Part shown: piece by piece, positions 1 through 10,499 of the stretch | Position numbering within the stretch: position 1 is the stretch's first letter | How the letters are laid out: each line of letters starts with the position of its first letter | Assembly: GCA_030674185.1 (NCBI GenBank) | Contig: CM060307.1 | Span: forward strand, 75,388,135 to 75,452,134 | Direction: 5' to 3' | Source of the DNA: Monoplex corrugatus | Taxonomy: Eukaryota; Mollusca; Gastropoda; Littorinimorpha; Ranellidae | Length of the DNA stretch: 64,000 bases | The notes under the pieces: model-generated | Databases searched by the model: none | Told to the model about the DNA's origin: nothing | What the model saw: only the letters and a program-made list of their open reading frames with translations | Position numbers and translations under genes: made by a program

Positions 1-17
1 CATTTATAGGCCTTTTT

Positions 18-260
18 ATGAGGAAAGGGGAATTAGAACACCTGGTCACAACAGGAAAGCTGGAGGGAAAGAGAGCACCAGGTAGACCCAGGGAGAAAAT
101 TTTGGATGGACTTGCAGGGTGGCTGAGGACAGAGAGAGTGGAAGATGTGCTTGCGGCAACAGGGGATAGATACATATGGAGGGCCATGATGATGATGATG
201 AGGCTTGATGATGATGATGAGGCTTGCATGAAGAAATATGTTAGCGGGTGGTCAGGCTAG
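18..260 (+). pseudogene. LINE retrotransposon 3' end fragment
   Basis: A short reading frame has the typical C-terminal end of a non-LTR retrotransposon polyprotein: a GK-EGKR-PGRPREKILDGL-type stretch followed by an ATGDR-IWRAM motif. It runs directly into (ATG/GAT)n, like the microsatellite tails of such elements. The same tail motif recurs near 7190-7270. It lies upstream of the first visible RPA3 exon, probably in an intron, and is not part of RPA3. Confidence 0.6.
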
Positions 261-693
261 CAACAGAAGCATCTTGGAAGAAATATGAAGAGGAGCTCTG
301 AGTGAACTCTGTGAGTGTTCCCCAGAAAATTCTTTACGAATATGAAGGCCACGCGAGTCAGACATGAGCCCTTTGACCCCACCACAGTAATCAACAACAC
401 AGAGAGACAGCCCCTGTATGAGAAGAAAGGAAATAATCCAGACCAAGACTATGCTGGAGCAGAAACATTGTGCACATACAACATATTGCTTACTGAAGCC
501 TCCTGCCTCGCCACAGGCAGATGCCTGTGTGTATCTCCCTGCAACACCTTACCATATAGGTGGATGGAAAAAACAAAGTACAGTGAGATACAAATTTGCT
601 AAACACATACTGATATGCTTGCACTTAATGCTGCTATGTTTATACATACTGCTTTTTCAAAAAATTGTATATATTTATTTCAATTTTGTGCAG

Positions 694-768
694 GTTGACA
701 GTAGTGGCATGTATTTCACGTTGACAACTTGTGATCAACGAGATGTTCGCATCAAGATGAAGATGCCA
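694..768 (+). CDS. RPA3: RPA3 coding exon (first visible)
   Basis: Acceptor TTTTGTGCAG and donor GTATGT. It encodes 25 residues, VDSSGMYF through KMKMP, in phase 0 at both ends. This is the central OB-fold strand region. Confidence 0.9.
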
Positions 769-3700
769 GTATGTTTATCATTTTTTATTTTCGGGATTTT
801 ACTTCTTTCTGAGAATAGATATTGTTCTGTGCTTCATTTTGAATTTGCTTTTATTATACTATTTTTTATTGTAGCTACTATGAATTCATAAATACACAGC
901 TTGTCTTAGAACTTTTTGCCGTGAGTTCATTTGTATTAACATATAAAATAAGCTTGACAAATTTCCAGTTTTTCCAAATAACAGAATAGGACAGGAAAGT
1001 CTTATTTGGAAGCAAAGACTTCCAGTTTTATTTTACATGCAGTCACTTAAGAGAAAAGTACATTGCGTTCCATGAATAGGATATTGGTTTTGTTTTGTTT
1101 TACATAAGAACATTGTCAGAGTTTATGGGGAAAATACAATTTTGAAGTAAGAAAAATAAAAACGCTGTTATAGTAAAAACTAAGAAGAAATAACAAAAAA
1201 TGTTCTTGTAACTTCAGTACTGTTCACCTATCAAGGGATACCTGCTGGAATGGAGTATCTCAAAAGCACTAAAGAAGGCAGATACATTAGTCTGGCAGGT
1301 AACCCTTTGGATGTTTCCAGCAAATTGAAAAATTGACTGTTTTTCTGTAGTTGATATCTAGTGCATTTTGTGTTTTTCTGTAGTTGATATCTGGTGCATT
1401 TTGTAGTGTTGGTGTAACACCATTACATAGAGAAGTTAGAAACTTTTGGGTTACCAATCAAGTGTCACTGCCTGTCTAAGATTGCTTGCCTTGCATATCA
1501 CCATTTTGTGGACCTTTACCGGCATATCTCTCAGATCACTTTTGTACATGTTACACATCACGTACCTGCAGTTCTCAAAACAAAAACTTCTGATACTGCA
1601 GTTTTAAGTCAGCTGGCTAGCGTGCTGTCTGTTGCATCGCACTATCAGTTTAGAAATCACCTCTGGCTGATCTTAGTGATCTGCCCACTCTTTCACACTT
1701 AAAGTTAAAGTCACAGTTAAAGACTTACCTGTTCACTCATGCCTTATCATAAATGCTCATCCACCAGTATGTTCTTCCAATTCTGTCTACTGATCATGTG
1801 GCCTTATGTGATCATTCGTGTATGTGCATATTATGACTATATGATCAATATATATGTGTTTGTTTGTGTACATATATTATTCTGATGTGTTTAATTTGAT
1901 GTGTATGTCAGTGCTTCTTTATGCATTTGGAACGTATAATGTGCAGTTAGTCCAAATAACTTTGGAGAATAGAGCTATACAAGAGTGATTTTTTTCCAAC
2001 TAAATGTTAACAGTTACAATTTTTCTATGCTTAATATCCATTGGATTGTAAAGCAGTAACATATTATTTTGTCAGTATGTTTTTTTCAGTTGAATGAATA
2101 TGTGGCTGGCCTGACAGAAGTACATGGGACAGTACAGGGACGCAGCATTGCTTGTGAAAGCTACATAGTCTTCCCTCCAGAGGCATCTGACAAATTTGGT
2201 ATGATTGTTACACAAATATGGATTTTTTTTTTGGGAGGGGGGGGGGGGGCGATCCCATTTTCTACGTCACCTTAATTAATGACCACAGAAGCTGGAACAG
2301 TTTTTACAATGCAATGATGATGATGTCGATGAGGATAACAATGATGCTGTGGAGTTCCATCAAGGGCTGAGACTGCGTGACAGGGCTGTATTCTACGCTT
2401 ACTTTCATAATATATCCTGGCATCAACGAGGCCCAGGAGATACAGATACCTGCGGTGCTGGTCAGAAGATTTGAGCAACACCCTCGATGACGCATCTGTG
2501 AAGTGGATGAGACTCAGCTGTGTGGTCCCAGTCTTCCCAATGAGCCAGTAGCACGCCCAGCTCTGGGTAGGAGCCAGTTACAGCCGAAAAACCCCACAAT
2601 AATTTTTGAAGGAACTGATAGGGATCCGAACCCACAACCTTCCAGTTGGTAGTCCATTGTGCTAACCACTACACCATGGCGACTGGTCAACAAATATAGA
2701 TATAATTTTCTGAACTGTGAGGACAATTTCCTGATCCAAAGAAATTGATTACCAGGATATGCATTTGTAATGGATATGATTAATGGGGGGGGGGGGGAAT
2801 GTCGGGAGTATGTTCATGAATAATGTTTAGGACTAGGAAAAATCGATTCAGATACTTTTTGGTATTACTGTCCAAGTGTTGGTATTCACAAGTCTGACTG
2901 GGCTAAACATATTTAATACTGATTGTGTTAACCTCATTGGCTGAGATAAATGTAACACTGATTCTGTTCACTTCAATCACTTCATTTCAACCGCATGACC
3001 CTTGATTGAATTTTTATTTATATGGTTTACCATTTCAGCAATCTTTCTTTAATCATTTAATTTAGCACTATTATCCAAACTCATTAAGACTCATTGCACA
3101 TTAAATATAATCAGACTTTTTAGAGGAGCACAAAAAATTTGAACTGCATGGTGAGCTGACTACATTCCTCTGTGTTGTTGCACTTTCTGCAACTTTGGTG
3201 TGTGTGAATGCTGAGTATTTTCATGTTTTCATAAGCCAGCAATTGACATGATATACAGTTTCTTTAAAATACATATTTGTTGTTCTGCACACACATCTTA
3301 GAGATCAGAAATTTCTATACCCATTACCCTCCGGGTAGACGTGTCTAGAAGAATCAAACCCAGGATCTTCTGATTGGACTGCTTGACTATCATGTCCCTT
3401 AATAAAGATTTAGTGAAAAATTTTAGGAAGATTCATCATTAAACAATAAGACAATCTTGCTAACTCAGCTTCCTTGCATGCACACAATACACTCATGGTC
3501 AGTATTAGACATTTATTCCTTTCTAAAATAGGTAACTCAAACCAGTGTCAGTAGTGGCAGAGCAACTGAAATACGGAGAGTGAGATGCATTTTACTCTTT
3601 TAGAATTCACACCTTCTTTACATGCACTAGTTAAATATCACAACAGCATGATATTTGTGGTGCTGCTACTTTAAACAAGATGAGGGAGGTCACATTTGCA

Positions 3701-3995
3701 ATCATAGCTGCTAAGAAATATTACTCAGTTTTTCGCATGCATGATTTTCTAATTTCTTGGCACGTTTGCTTTTCATATCATTTTGTGCCAGAATATTTTG
3801 TGTTTGATTTTATCTCATGCATGATTACCTTTTTTTCTTTTCTAACTGAAAAAATCTATAATTGTTAATTTACATGCCATCTAATGCAAGAATATTTTAA
3901 TTTTGGTTTCAGACATGTCACTATACAACCAGGCTGTTCAGCTTGTGGGGAAATATCCACAACATTACATTCAGGGCGTTGGGGAGCCTCAGTAG
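694..3995 (+). CDS. RPA3: RPA3, replication protein A 14 kDa subunit (3' part)
   Basis: RPA3 is the small OB-fold subunit of the RPA heterotrimer, which binds single-stranded DNA in replication, repair and recombination in the nucleus. Three exons (694-768, 2090-2198, 3913-3995) join in frame to give 88 C-terminal residues and a TAG stop. The human protein is about 121 residues, so roughly 33 N-terminal residues are missing; no matching exon lies in 1-693, so they are presumably off the left edge. Recognisable family features are the GMYFTLTTCD strand, a VHGTVQGRSIACESYIVF strand pair, and a C-terminal helix beginning DMSLYNQAVQLVGKYPQ. All three exons have AG acceptors and GT donors. The gene converges on MIOS. 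Candidate poly(A) signals are at 6263, 6486 and 7054. I see no frame damage. Confidence 0.93.
769..2089 (+). other. RPA3 intron with a possible cassette exon
   Basis: The intron holds a short duplication near 1336-1402 (two copies of about 34 bp containing TTTTTCTGTAGTTGATATC). It also holds an open 81-bp segment at 1218-1298 bounded by CAG and GTAACC, discussed as a finding. Nothing else is recognisable. Confidence 0.4.
2090..2198 (+). CDS. RPA3: RPA3 coding exon (middle)
   Basis: Acceptor TTTTTTCAG and donor GTATGA. It encodes LNEYVAGLTEVHGTVQGR through SDKF and ends one base into a codon. Confidence 0.92.
2517..2685 (-). mobile_element. tRNA-derived SINE
   Basis: Read on the minus strand, the element starts with an A-box-like TGGTGTAGTGGTTAGCAC and about 30 bp on has a B-box-like GGTTCGGATCC. 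These internal pol III promoter elements have near-tRNA spacing. A non-tRNA body of about 100 bp follows. The head does not fold as an intact tRNA with acceptor stem, so a SINE is a better call than a tRNA gene. Confidence 0.7.
3320..3410 (-). mobile_element. tRNA-like SINE head (decayed)
   Basis: The minus strand reads ATAGTCAAGCAGTCCAATCAGAAGATC and then a degenerate B box GGGTTTGATTC. The same arrangement occurs at 22475-22560 and 40845-40925, so it is one dispersed SINE family. Confidence 0.5.
3913..3995 (+). CDS. RPA3: RPA3 terminal coding exon
   Basis: Acceptor GGTTTCAG. It completes the split Asp codon, encodes MSLYNQAVQLVGKYPQHY and ends GVGEPQ-TAG at 3993-3995. The helix is the subunit's trimerisation helix by family knowledge. 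Confidence 0.92.
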
Positions 3996-6900
3996 TTGGT
4001 GATGGTACTTCTCTGTGCCAACTTGATTGACTGTCTGACAAATAGTGCTGGGAAGCATACGTAACAAAGACTTGATTGATACAAAGACATGGATGAAGTC
4101 TTTCTTGTCTGTGCCACCTTGATTGACAATCTCACAAATCGTGCTGGGAAGCATATGAAACAAAACTTGATTGATACAAACCCATGAAGTAACTCATGGT
4201 GAAGTTTTTCTCTGTATATATTTTAAATTTGGTTTCCAAAGTCTCTATCAGTCTCCTGCCATCTCCACCCCTTCCCCCAAAAAATTTGGAATCCATTTTG
4301 TCATGGCCAGGGTGCTGATTACCCATCCTGCTAAATGTTGTGTCAAGGTGTGAATCGTTTCTTGTACATATTGACACTTAAAAATAATGTGTAACTTGTT
4401 TTTTTCAAATACTTTCTAGCATCAAGGTGCAATAATTGTATCAGCTTGCAAGCTTATGTGATAAACTGATGATATGCACATGTGTGCAGTGTACAACATA
4501 ATGCACAATGCAGACACGAATGCAAATGAATTGCTGTCATTTCCAAATACTGAAACAACTTGAAAGGTTTGTTTCATAATTGTTTCATAATTAAAAGGAT
4601 GTTTGAAACTGATTTTGTAGACATGTCCTTATTCAAACCAGCTTGATGAGGGCAGTTCATACTTTTCACCCTCACTGTTTCATTATTTCCTGCCTAAACA
4701 AAGCCAGATACAAATAGCTGGTTTACTAGTGTTTACTACTGGTTTACTCAAACTTATGTTTTTAACATGTATACAGTTACCTAAGCATGAGTATATTATA
4801 TGCAGTTTATTCAGAAAGCTGGCACACCTCTTTGTCATCCAGATTTACCATTTTGCCGTCCAGGGATAAACTTGTATTTATATATTTGTTGACACACATG
4901 TGTGTGCACAAAAAAAGAGAATTATGAAGTAAAATTATTCAAAAAGGGATTAACACATATAGTGGTGTATGCCTACAATGAAATTCAGGGGAGATGGATA
5001 TGTGTTTGTTATAACAGTAGTTTGTAATAGCTAAAGCAAGAAAAATCAGTGACCATACATAGCTCTGATTGTTTGTTACCTTGCTGGTGGAGTTCAGATG
5101 TTATTCACAACCTTCATATTTTATGTCATCATAATGACACTTATCAGTGAAATATGCATGTACACATGTGCACGCACACACACACACACATATACAAACA
5201 CACAACGCTTGCACATTCATATACATACCACTGCTGGCATTAGCCTGTGTCACCAGTGACAAAGTGGCTGATAGCAGTTTTCAGTGGTGCTGGAAGAAAT
5301 CTAGCACAGTATGCTTGTTTGTTGTAGGGTAAGACTATACATAGCAGTCATGGCCTTCAGGAAACAGCACCTCATTTGTACAGAGGAATTTGTTATGAGT
5401 GATAGTATAGTCTGTCATAGCATTTTTCAAGAGGGAAAGAGAAGTAGGCATAGAAAATAAGAGTATGTTATTGATGGAAATTCAATGTAGGGAGGCATAG
5501 AAAATAAGAGTATGTTATTGATGGAAATTCAGTGTAGGCAGGTTTTGCTATAGATGGGACTTCTACTGTACATCAATAGGTAGGTTGATTGTCTCCAAGA
5601 CTTTCTGTCAGAAGTTGTTTTGGCACCTGCATATCCATGACAGGTTTTATCGATACAGCAGTTTCAAAAGCTGTGTAGAAAAAGAATCTTGATGTCTTAA
5701 AAATTATCGACATGTGTGAATGTGCTCTGCATGTGGCCTCCAGTCAATCCAGCTGTGAATGGGTACATGACCCTCCTTAAGGTCAAGGACGGTAAAATAG
5801 CTAAGGAAAGATTTTTGGATCTCATTAGCATTTTTGAAAAATGTGGTGTTTGTAATGGCATGCATGAGAGAGAGAGGGTGTGTGTGGATGTGTTTAAGGA
5901 GAGAAGGCAGTAGTTCATCACAGTAACGAACTGGTGTGGAGGAGTGATGAAGAAAGAATGGCACATTTAGGTATACGCCATAAGAACAGTGATATTGGAA
6001 ACTACATGTCTCTGAATGTGAATTTGCTTCTTCGGATTACAAAAGACAATTTGGCAGGATTGGTTAAAGAAAATCTGTGAAAACCATGTAAATTTCTTCG
6101 TTATTAATTTGGTGATAATTTGCCTTCAGATAGTTATAACTTACTTCTGTTATCATTTATACTAGTTTTGATCCGGTTTTTGTGTGCATGAAAAATTACC
6201 AGATATTGCAAAAACTGCCAGAAAAATGTATTTTAATTTCAGCTTGCTTTTTTTTTTTAAACAATAAATTTTTTGTGATTTCTGCTCAAGGAACTAGAAC
6301 GTGTTGCCCCAATTTAACATATTCGTTTTCGGTACTCCATTTAAATAAAACAAAACAAGAACAGGATCAACTTCAAGTCAAAGCTCTGTTGTGTGTTATG
6401 TGAGAAAAAGGCATCAGCAAAGATTTCAAAGATTACATCCATTCATGAGTGGATCATTTCCAAAGTGATGTCACTGGTTTATCCCAATAAAGTCAGTTTG
6501 AAAAGTGTGATCCAAATTTTGGGGTCATAGTGACCCACGCTTGTGTTTCATTTTAGCAAATGTGTCATATTTTTAGGCAAAATGTAATAATTTTTAACAC
6601 CTTTTGTTTGTAAATGAGATATCTATTTTAAAAATAACTCAAAACTGAAAGTTTTAATGTAACATTGCTAAAATTTCAAGGTTAGAGTTTCTTGAAGTAT
6701 TTGTAAGCATTTGAAAGGGAGATGGAGTTCATATCAAGTTGATTCATATATAGTTCATTCTGTGTAATATTCCTACAGACAAATTTCATTCTGTTTCATA
6801 TAGTTGACAACTTCTAACATGTTAATAGGTTTGAGTTTTTAAATGTTGTTTATTTACAATTAGTGTTCAAGAGATCACTTTATGTAGTTGTTTTTTTTAA

Positions 6901-7053
6901 TGTTGGTTATCTTTTACTGTTTTTGAAGATAAAGTTTAACTTCTGGTCATAAATGTGATATGTCTATTTGGTTGTCTTGGCCATATTTGTTCCATGTGAT
7001 CACATGTTATGGTTGGGTGTGTCTGTATTTATTTAACATTATGAAATGACAAA

Positions 7054-7059
7054 AATAAA
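7054..7059 (+). promoter_or_regulatory. candidate RPA3 poly(A) signal
   Basis: AATAAA on the plus strand, the most distal of three candidates (the others start at 6263 and 6486). Which one is used cannot be decided from sequence alone. Confidence 0.3.
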
Positions 7060-7189
7060 ACTTGATATAGCAACTTTTATCAGTTGTTTGATTCATTTTG
7101 CAGAGATGCTGTGAAAACCCAGATTTCATTCAATAAGGGTATTAGTTTGTGGTCGTGAGGAGCAGTTCACAGTGTCATGTCTTTAAAGT

Positions 7190-7272
7190 ACTTGCAGCGA
7201 CAAAGGATAGATTCAGATGGAGGACCATGATCGCCAACGCCATGCAGCAGGGCACATGATGATGATGATGTC
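7190..7272 (+). pseudogene. LINE 3' tail fragment
   Basis: It translates as a KDRFRWRTMIANAMQQGT-stop motif followed by (GAT)n. This is the same retrotransposon terminus as at 18-260. Only the last few codons remain. Confidence 0.5.
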
Positions 7273-9059
7273 TTTGAAAGTGATATCTCTGGTCACTCAG
7301 TAACCCAAGCCATTTTACAGAGGAAAAAAGAATTTATAGACAGTACTATTTGTCTTACCTCTCTCTTGTCTGATCTCCATTCTTTCCTCTTTTAAGCGTG
7401 TGGGTGTTTTTTTGAAAAGAAATTGTGTGTGTGAGCGATTCATGTTAAATGTAGTTTCTTCATCAGTTCTGTTACACGTAATATTTGTTTGAATGACACA
7501 TAAGATTTATTTGAACATATTTTCATCTTTGCATCAGTTGTTTTGAGATTTCCAGACGTATGGTTTTTGACTGGTGTATCAAGCTGCACAGATGTTTCAA
7601 CTGACAGGTAGATATGTGAATGGACACTGTTCATATAGCTTCAAGCTATATGAGACAGTTTCTCCATAACTGTCTAATGCGTATAATATATGTGGAGACC
7701 TATACTATTTGTCATGATCACTTTGGATTTTCCATCACATGGTGCAAATGGAAAGGATTTTCCATCACATTGCTCAAGTGGAATAAATTTTGATACCTTT
7801 CTGAACAAACAAACTGCAGTATTAAACTGCAGTAGTGGAATATGACCCTTATCAACTATGTCCATTTGCAGAATGTGATGCTTGTCAGAGCATCTCAAAA
7901 CATACTAAACACCATTATCTCGTACCACCTGCTATGATTTTTTTTACATGGCATTATGTATATTTGTACATAACAATCATTCAATATCAAACATTGATAA
8001 TCAATATGTCCATATCAAAATACTTTATTTGATCATACCAACTGAGTTCATATAAGTTACAAATTAACTATGCCATAAACTGACACAAAACATACACTAA
8101 AATTCAAGGACATGACGTAATTATTTTCAATCATTTTCGTATCTTTAGGATAAATCTTTACCAAATTAAGCTACAGTTGATATCCAATGGGATTTGGAGG
8201 TATCAGTTAAGCCACACTTTCCAAACCAACCAACATTATGGCAATAAGTGAAAAGTTATCTCTCTTATTTTAGCTTAAAAAAAGTCTGATCTGTCTATGT
8301 GGAGGCTGCTGTTACACATGTAATTCAAAAGTTTAAAATACAGACTGCTGATTAGGAATTTAGTACAAAGCCTATAAGGAAGCTGCTGGTTAGATACATA
8401 TACAGAAGTGTGGTGTCTGCAGATTAGATCATTGGAGGGTGTTGATTGGCCATAATACTGAAGTCAGAGACTGACACATCTTAATTTTTTACATCAAATA
8501 TAATTAGATACTACAGTGATACTACAAATATAATGCGATACTACAATGATACTATGAATATAACAAACTTCAATAATGAAATAAAGAAATTAGCCAGTTC
8601 AGTAGCTGAAAAAAGTCTTCATCATAATCAATTTGAATTGCATGATTTTACTGAACTCATCGTGACTGATTCAAGAAAAGGATTATTTTCATTTGATCTA
8701 CATTTTCCAACTTTTGTTATTTTTACACTACATGATTACTGATATTAACGATGCTTGTTCATTACATTGGTCACCCTGAAACTACAAACACGCATATGCA
8801 CATATACACAATCACTCGCCCTGACTGTGACTATCACTCACACTTACGCAAATGACAGTGTCATATCACTGCAGTCATAACACTGTTGTATCACTGTAAT
8901 CAAACATGCAAATATCACTGTAATCTCACTGAGTTCATTGCTGTATCACTGCAAGCCACTTAGTGTCAATGTAGAACATTGTATAAGCATCACCGCAGCA
9001 AAACATGTCGTCAAACTGCCAGTTTGACAAGTTGTATAAAAGTCAATCGAAAAGCTCTG

Positions 9060-9365
9060 ATAAATACAAGTCCATCTGGAGGCTGCTGGTATGCATATCA
9101 CTAATGAAAAAGTGTGCCAAATCACCAAGCAACACACTGGACCATATGAAGATCTGCTGACTTTAGCTAGGAAAAGAAAACTGTTGTAGTATGGCTATGT
9201 AGCGAGGACTAATGAAGAAGGGAGCCGGAGAGGACATAAAAAAACCATGGACAGACAGCACTGCAGAACAGACAGAGAAACCATTGCAGGCCCAGGCTTT
9301 GGCACACAACCCACAGAGCTAACGATACATGGTAAACACTTCTGAAGTGCGGCACCCCAATGATT
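9060..9365 (+). pseudogene. LINE reverse-transcriptase C-terminal fragment
   Basis: Interrupted frames read ITNEKVCQITKQHTGPYEDLL, then a RKRKLL-YGYVAR motif and a SRRGHKKTMDRQ stretch. This matches the end of the LINE at 46490-47165, which has the corresponding [10 protein letters not shown] stretch. Stops and shifts make it non-functional. Confidence 0.55.
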
Positions 9366-9484
9366 TTTCACAAAGTTATCGAAAAAGAAAACAAAATTAG
9401 CTAGGCTTGTTGCTAAATAGATAATGTCTTTGACTATAAATCAGGAAATACAAAGTTCCCATCCATGCAAGCTCACTTTTATCT

Positions 9485-9640
9485 ATTCAGTGGCTGGCTA
9501 GCTCTGCTGAGCTGTGGACTCAAAATCTGAATCCCGAGTTCAATACTAACCTGCAACATAAAAATTGGTCTGCTGGCTGCCTATCTCAACGCTCCGAGCA
9601 CTCTGGTGATGTCAGCTCAGTGTTTCATATAGGTCCTGTT
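9485..9640 (+). repeat. dispersed SINE-like repeat, copy 1
   Basis: This segment contains TGTGGACTC, GAGTTCAATACTAACCTGCA, ACATAAAAATTGGTCTG and CTGCCTATCTCAACGCTCC. A clearly related copy with the same order of blocks is at 38455-38580. Confidence 0.55.
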
Positions 9641-9875
9641 CTCCAATCAACCCTTGTCTCAAAACCCTGCCAATTCAAGAAACCTGCCAGACACGTACTA
9701 GCATATGTGGATGGTACATATGAGCCAGGGTCAAAAGGTGCTTTGGGGTGACTTTCTTTGTTCAAATCACTGCAATTAATTTTCTTGCCTTTGCACAGCC
9801 TGAACAATCCTAGATATTGAGCTTTATATGTCAAATTAAATAGCAGACATGAATTCATGGAGGTTGAACAAATCA

Positions 9876-9881
9876 TTTATT
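9876..9881 (-). promoter_or_regulatory. MIOS: candidate MIOS poly(A) signal
   Basis: AATAAA on the minus strand (TTTATT on plus), about 530 bp after the MIOS stop codon. It is the first canonical hexamer I find downstream and would give a 3' UTR of about 550 nt. Confidence 0.5.
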
Positions 9882-10411
9882 AGCCAGTCAAGTTCATATT
9901 TACACTTTTTCTCAAATTTCAGCCTTCCTGGTGTCACAATGCTACTATGTGCTGAATGTTAGCACTGTAGACATACCAGCTGACACAATTTATCTGGACC
10001 AAACCTTGCTGATATATTTACTGCCAGTTTTTCCTGGCCACTCAGAAACACGCCACACCTTAACAAACAACCGACATTTTTTTAATCATTTGACATCAGA
10101 ACCAAATACAACCGATCGCTTCAGTTCTGCGACATGCTCACAAATCATCTGGGGAAGACAAGATTGGCAGCATGTATACCAATGTAATAAATATAAATTG
10201 AGAAAAGAAAAAAACAACAACTGAAATTGATTTCACATTAGTCCATCCATCTGAAAAGTGCTATTGCACATTGGGTTGATCAATGACTGCCGCACAGACG
10301 CCTGTACACACATGTTCAATCAGACATGCTGGACAAATTGCATGTATCCCTGACCACCCGTGACAATGCTGCCGCCAGAGTGCTGTCTCTTCATTGTCTG
10401 CAGATCCCTGG

Positions 10412-10499
10412 TCAGGAGGTGCTGGTTGACACTTTGTCAGTGGAATCAATGGTCATGCATTTACATGCGCAGCCAGTCACAGGGCAGTCCGCATGTTCC
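10412..10499 (-). CDS. MIOS: MIOS exon 27 (terminal)
   Basis: Acceptor TGTTTTCAG. It completes WFR, encodes [20 protein letters not shown], then DKVSTSTS and TGA at 10412-10414. The C-P-x-x-x-C-x-C-x-C zinc motif confirms this exon over a nearby open frame at 10261-10449. Confidence 0.95.

Larger units (their letters stand above)
2199..3912 (+). other. RPA3 intron containing SINEs
   Basis: It contains two poly(G) runs (about 2236-2250 and 2786-2798), a tRNA-derived SINE at 2517-2685 and a second SINE-like head near 3320-3410. The rest is unremarkable AT-rich sequence. Confidence 0.5.
3996..9860. other. RPA3-MIOS convergent intergenic region
   Basis: This stretch contains the RPA3 3' UTR and downstream AT-rich sequence. 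Recognisable items are a 47-bp direct duplication (5448-5540), a SINE tail near 5735-5790 (GGCCTCCAGTCAATCCAGCTGTGAATGGGTACATGACC, split here only for description), LINE ends at 7190-7270 and 9060-9365, and a SINE near 9485-9640. The remaining short open frames have no homology that I recognise. Confidence 0.5.

Noticed and set aside
418..891. 157-codon frame covering the first RPA3 exon
   Set aside because: Only 694-768 is exonic. The rest is intron that happens to stay open, with no RPA3 N-terminal similarity.
2620..2680. Possible tRNA gene (A and B boxes on minus strand)
   Set aside because: No paired acceptor stem or complete cloverleaf, and an unrelated body follows. The SINE call explains it.
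10261..10449. Minus-strand open frame with HAICPAC-like cysteines as the MIOS C-terminus
   Set aside because: The true terminal exon at 10412-10499 gives [14 protein letters not shown] with a proper acceptor and phase. The other frame is 3' UTR.
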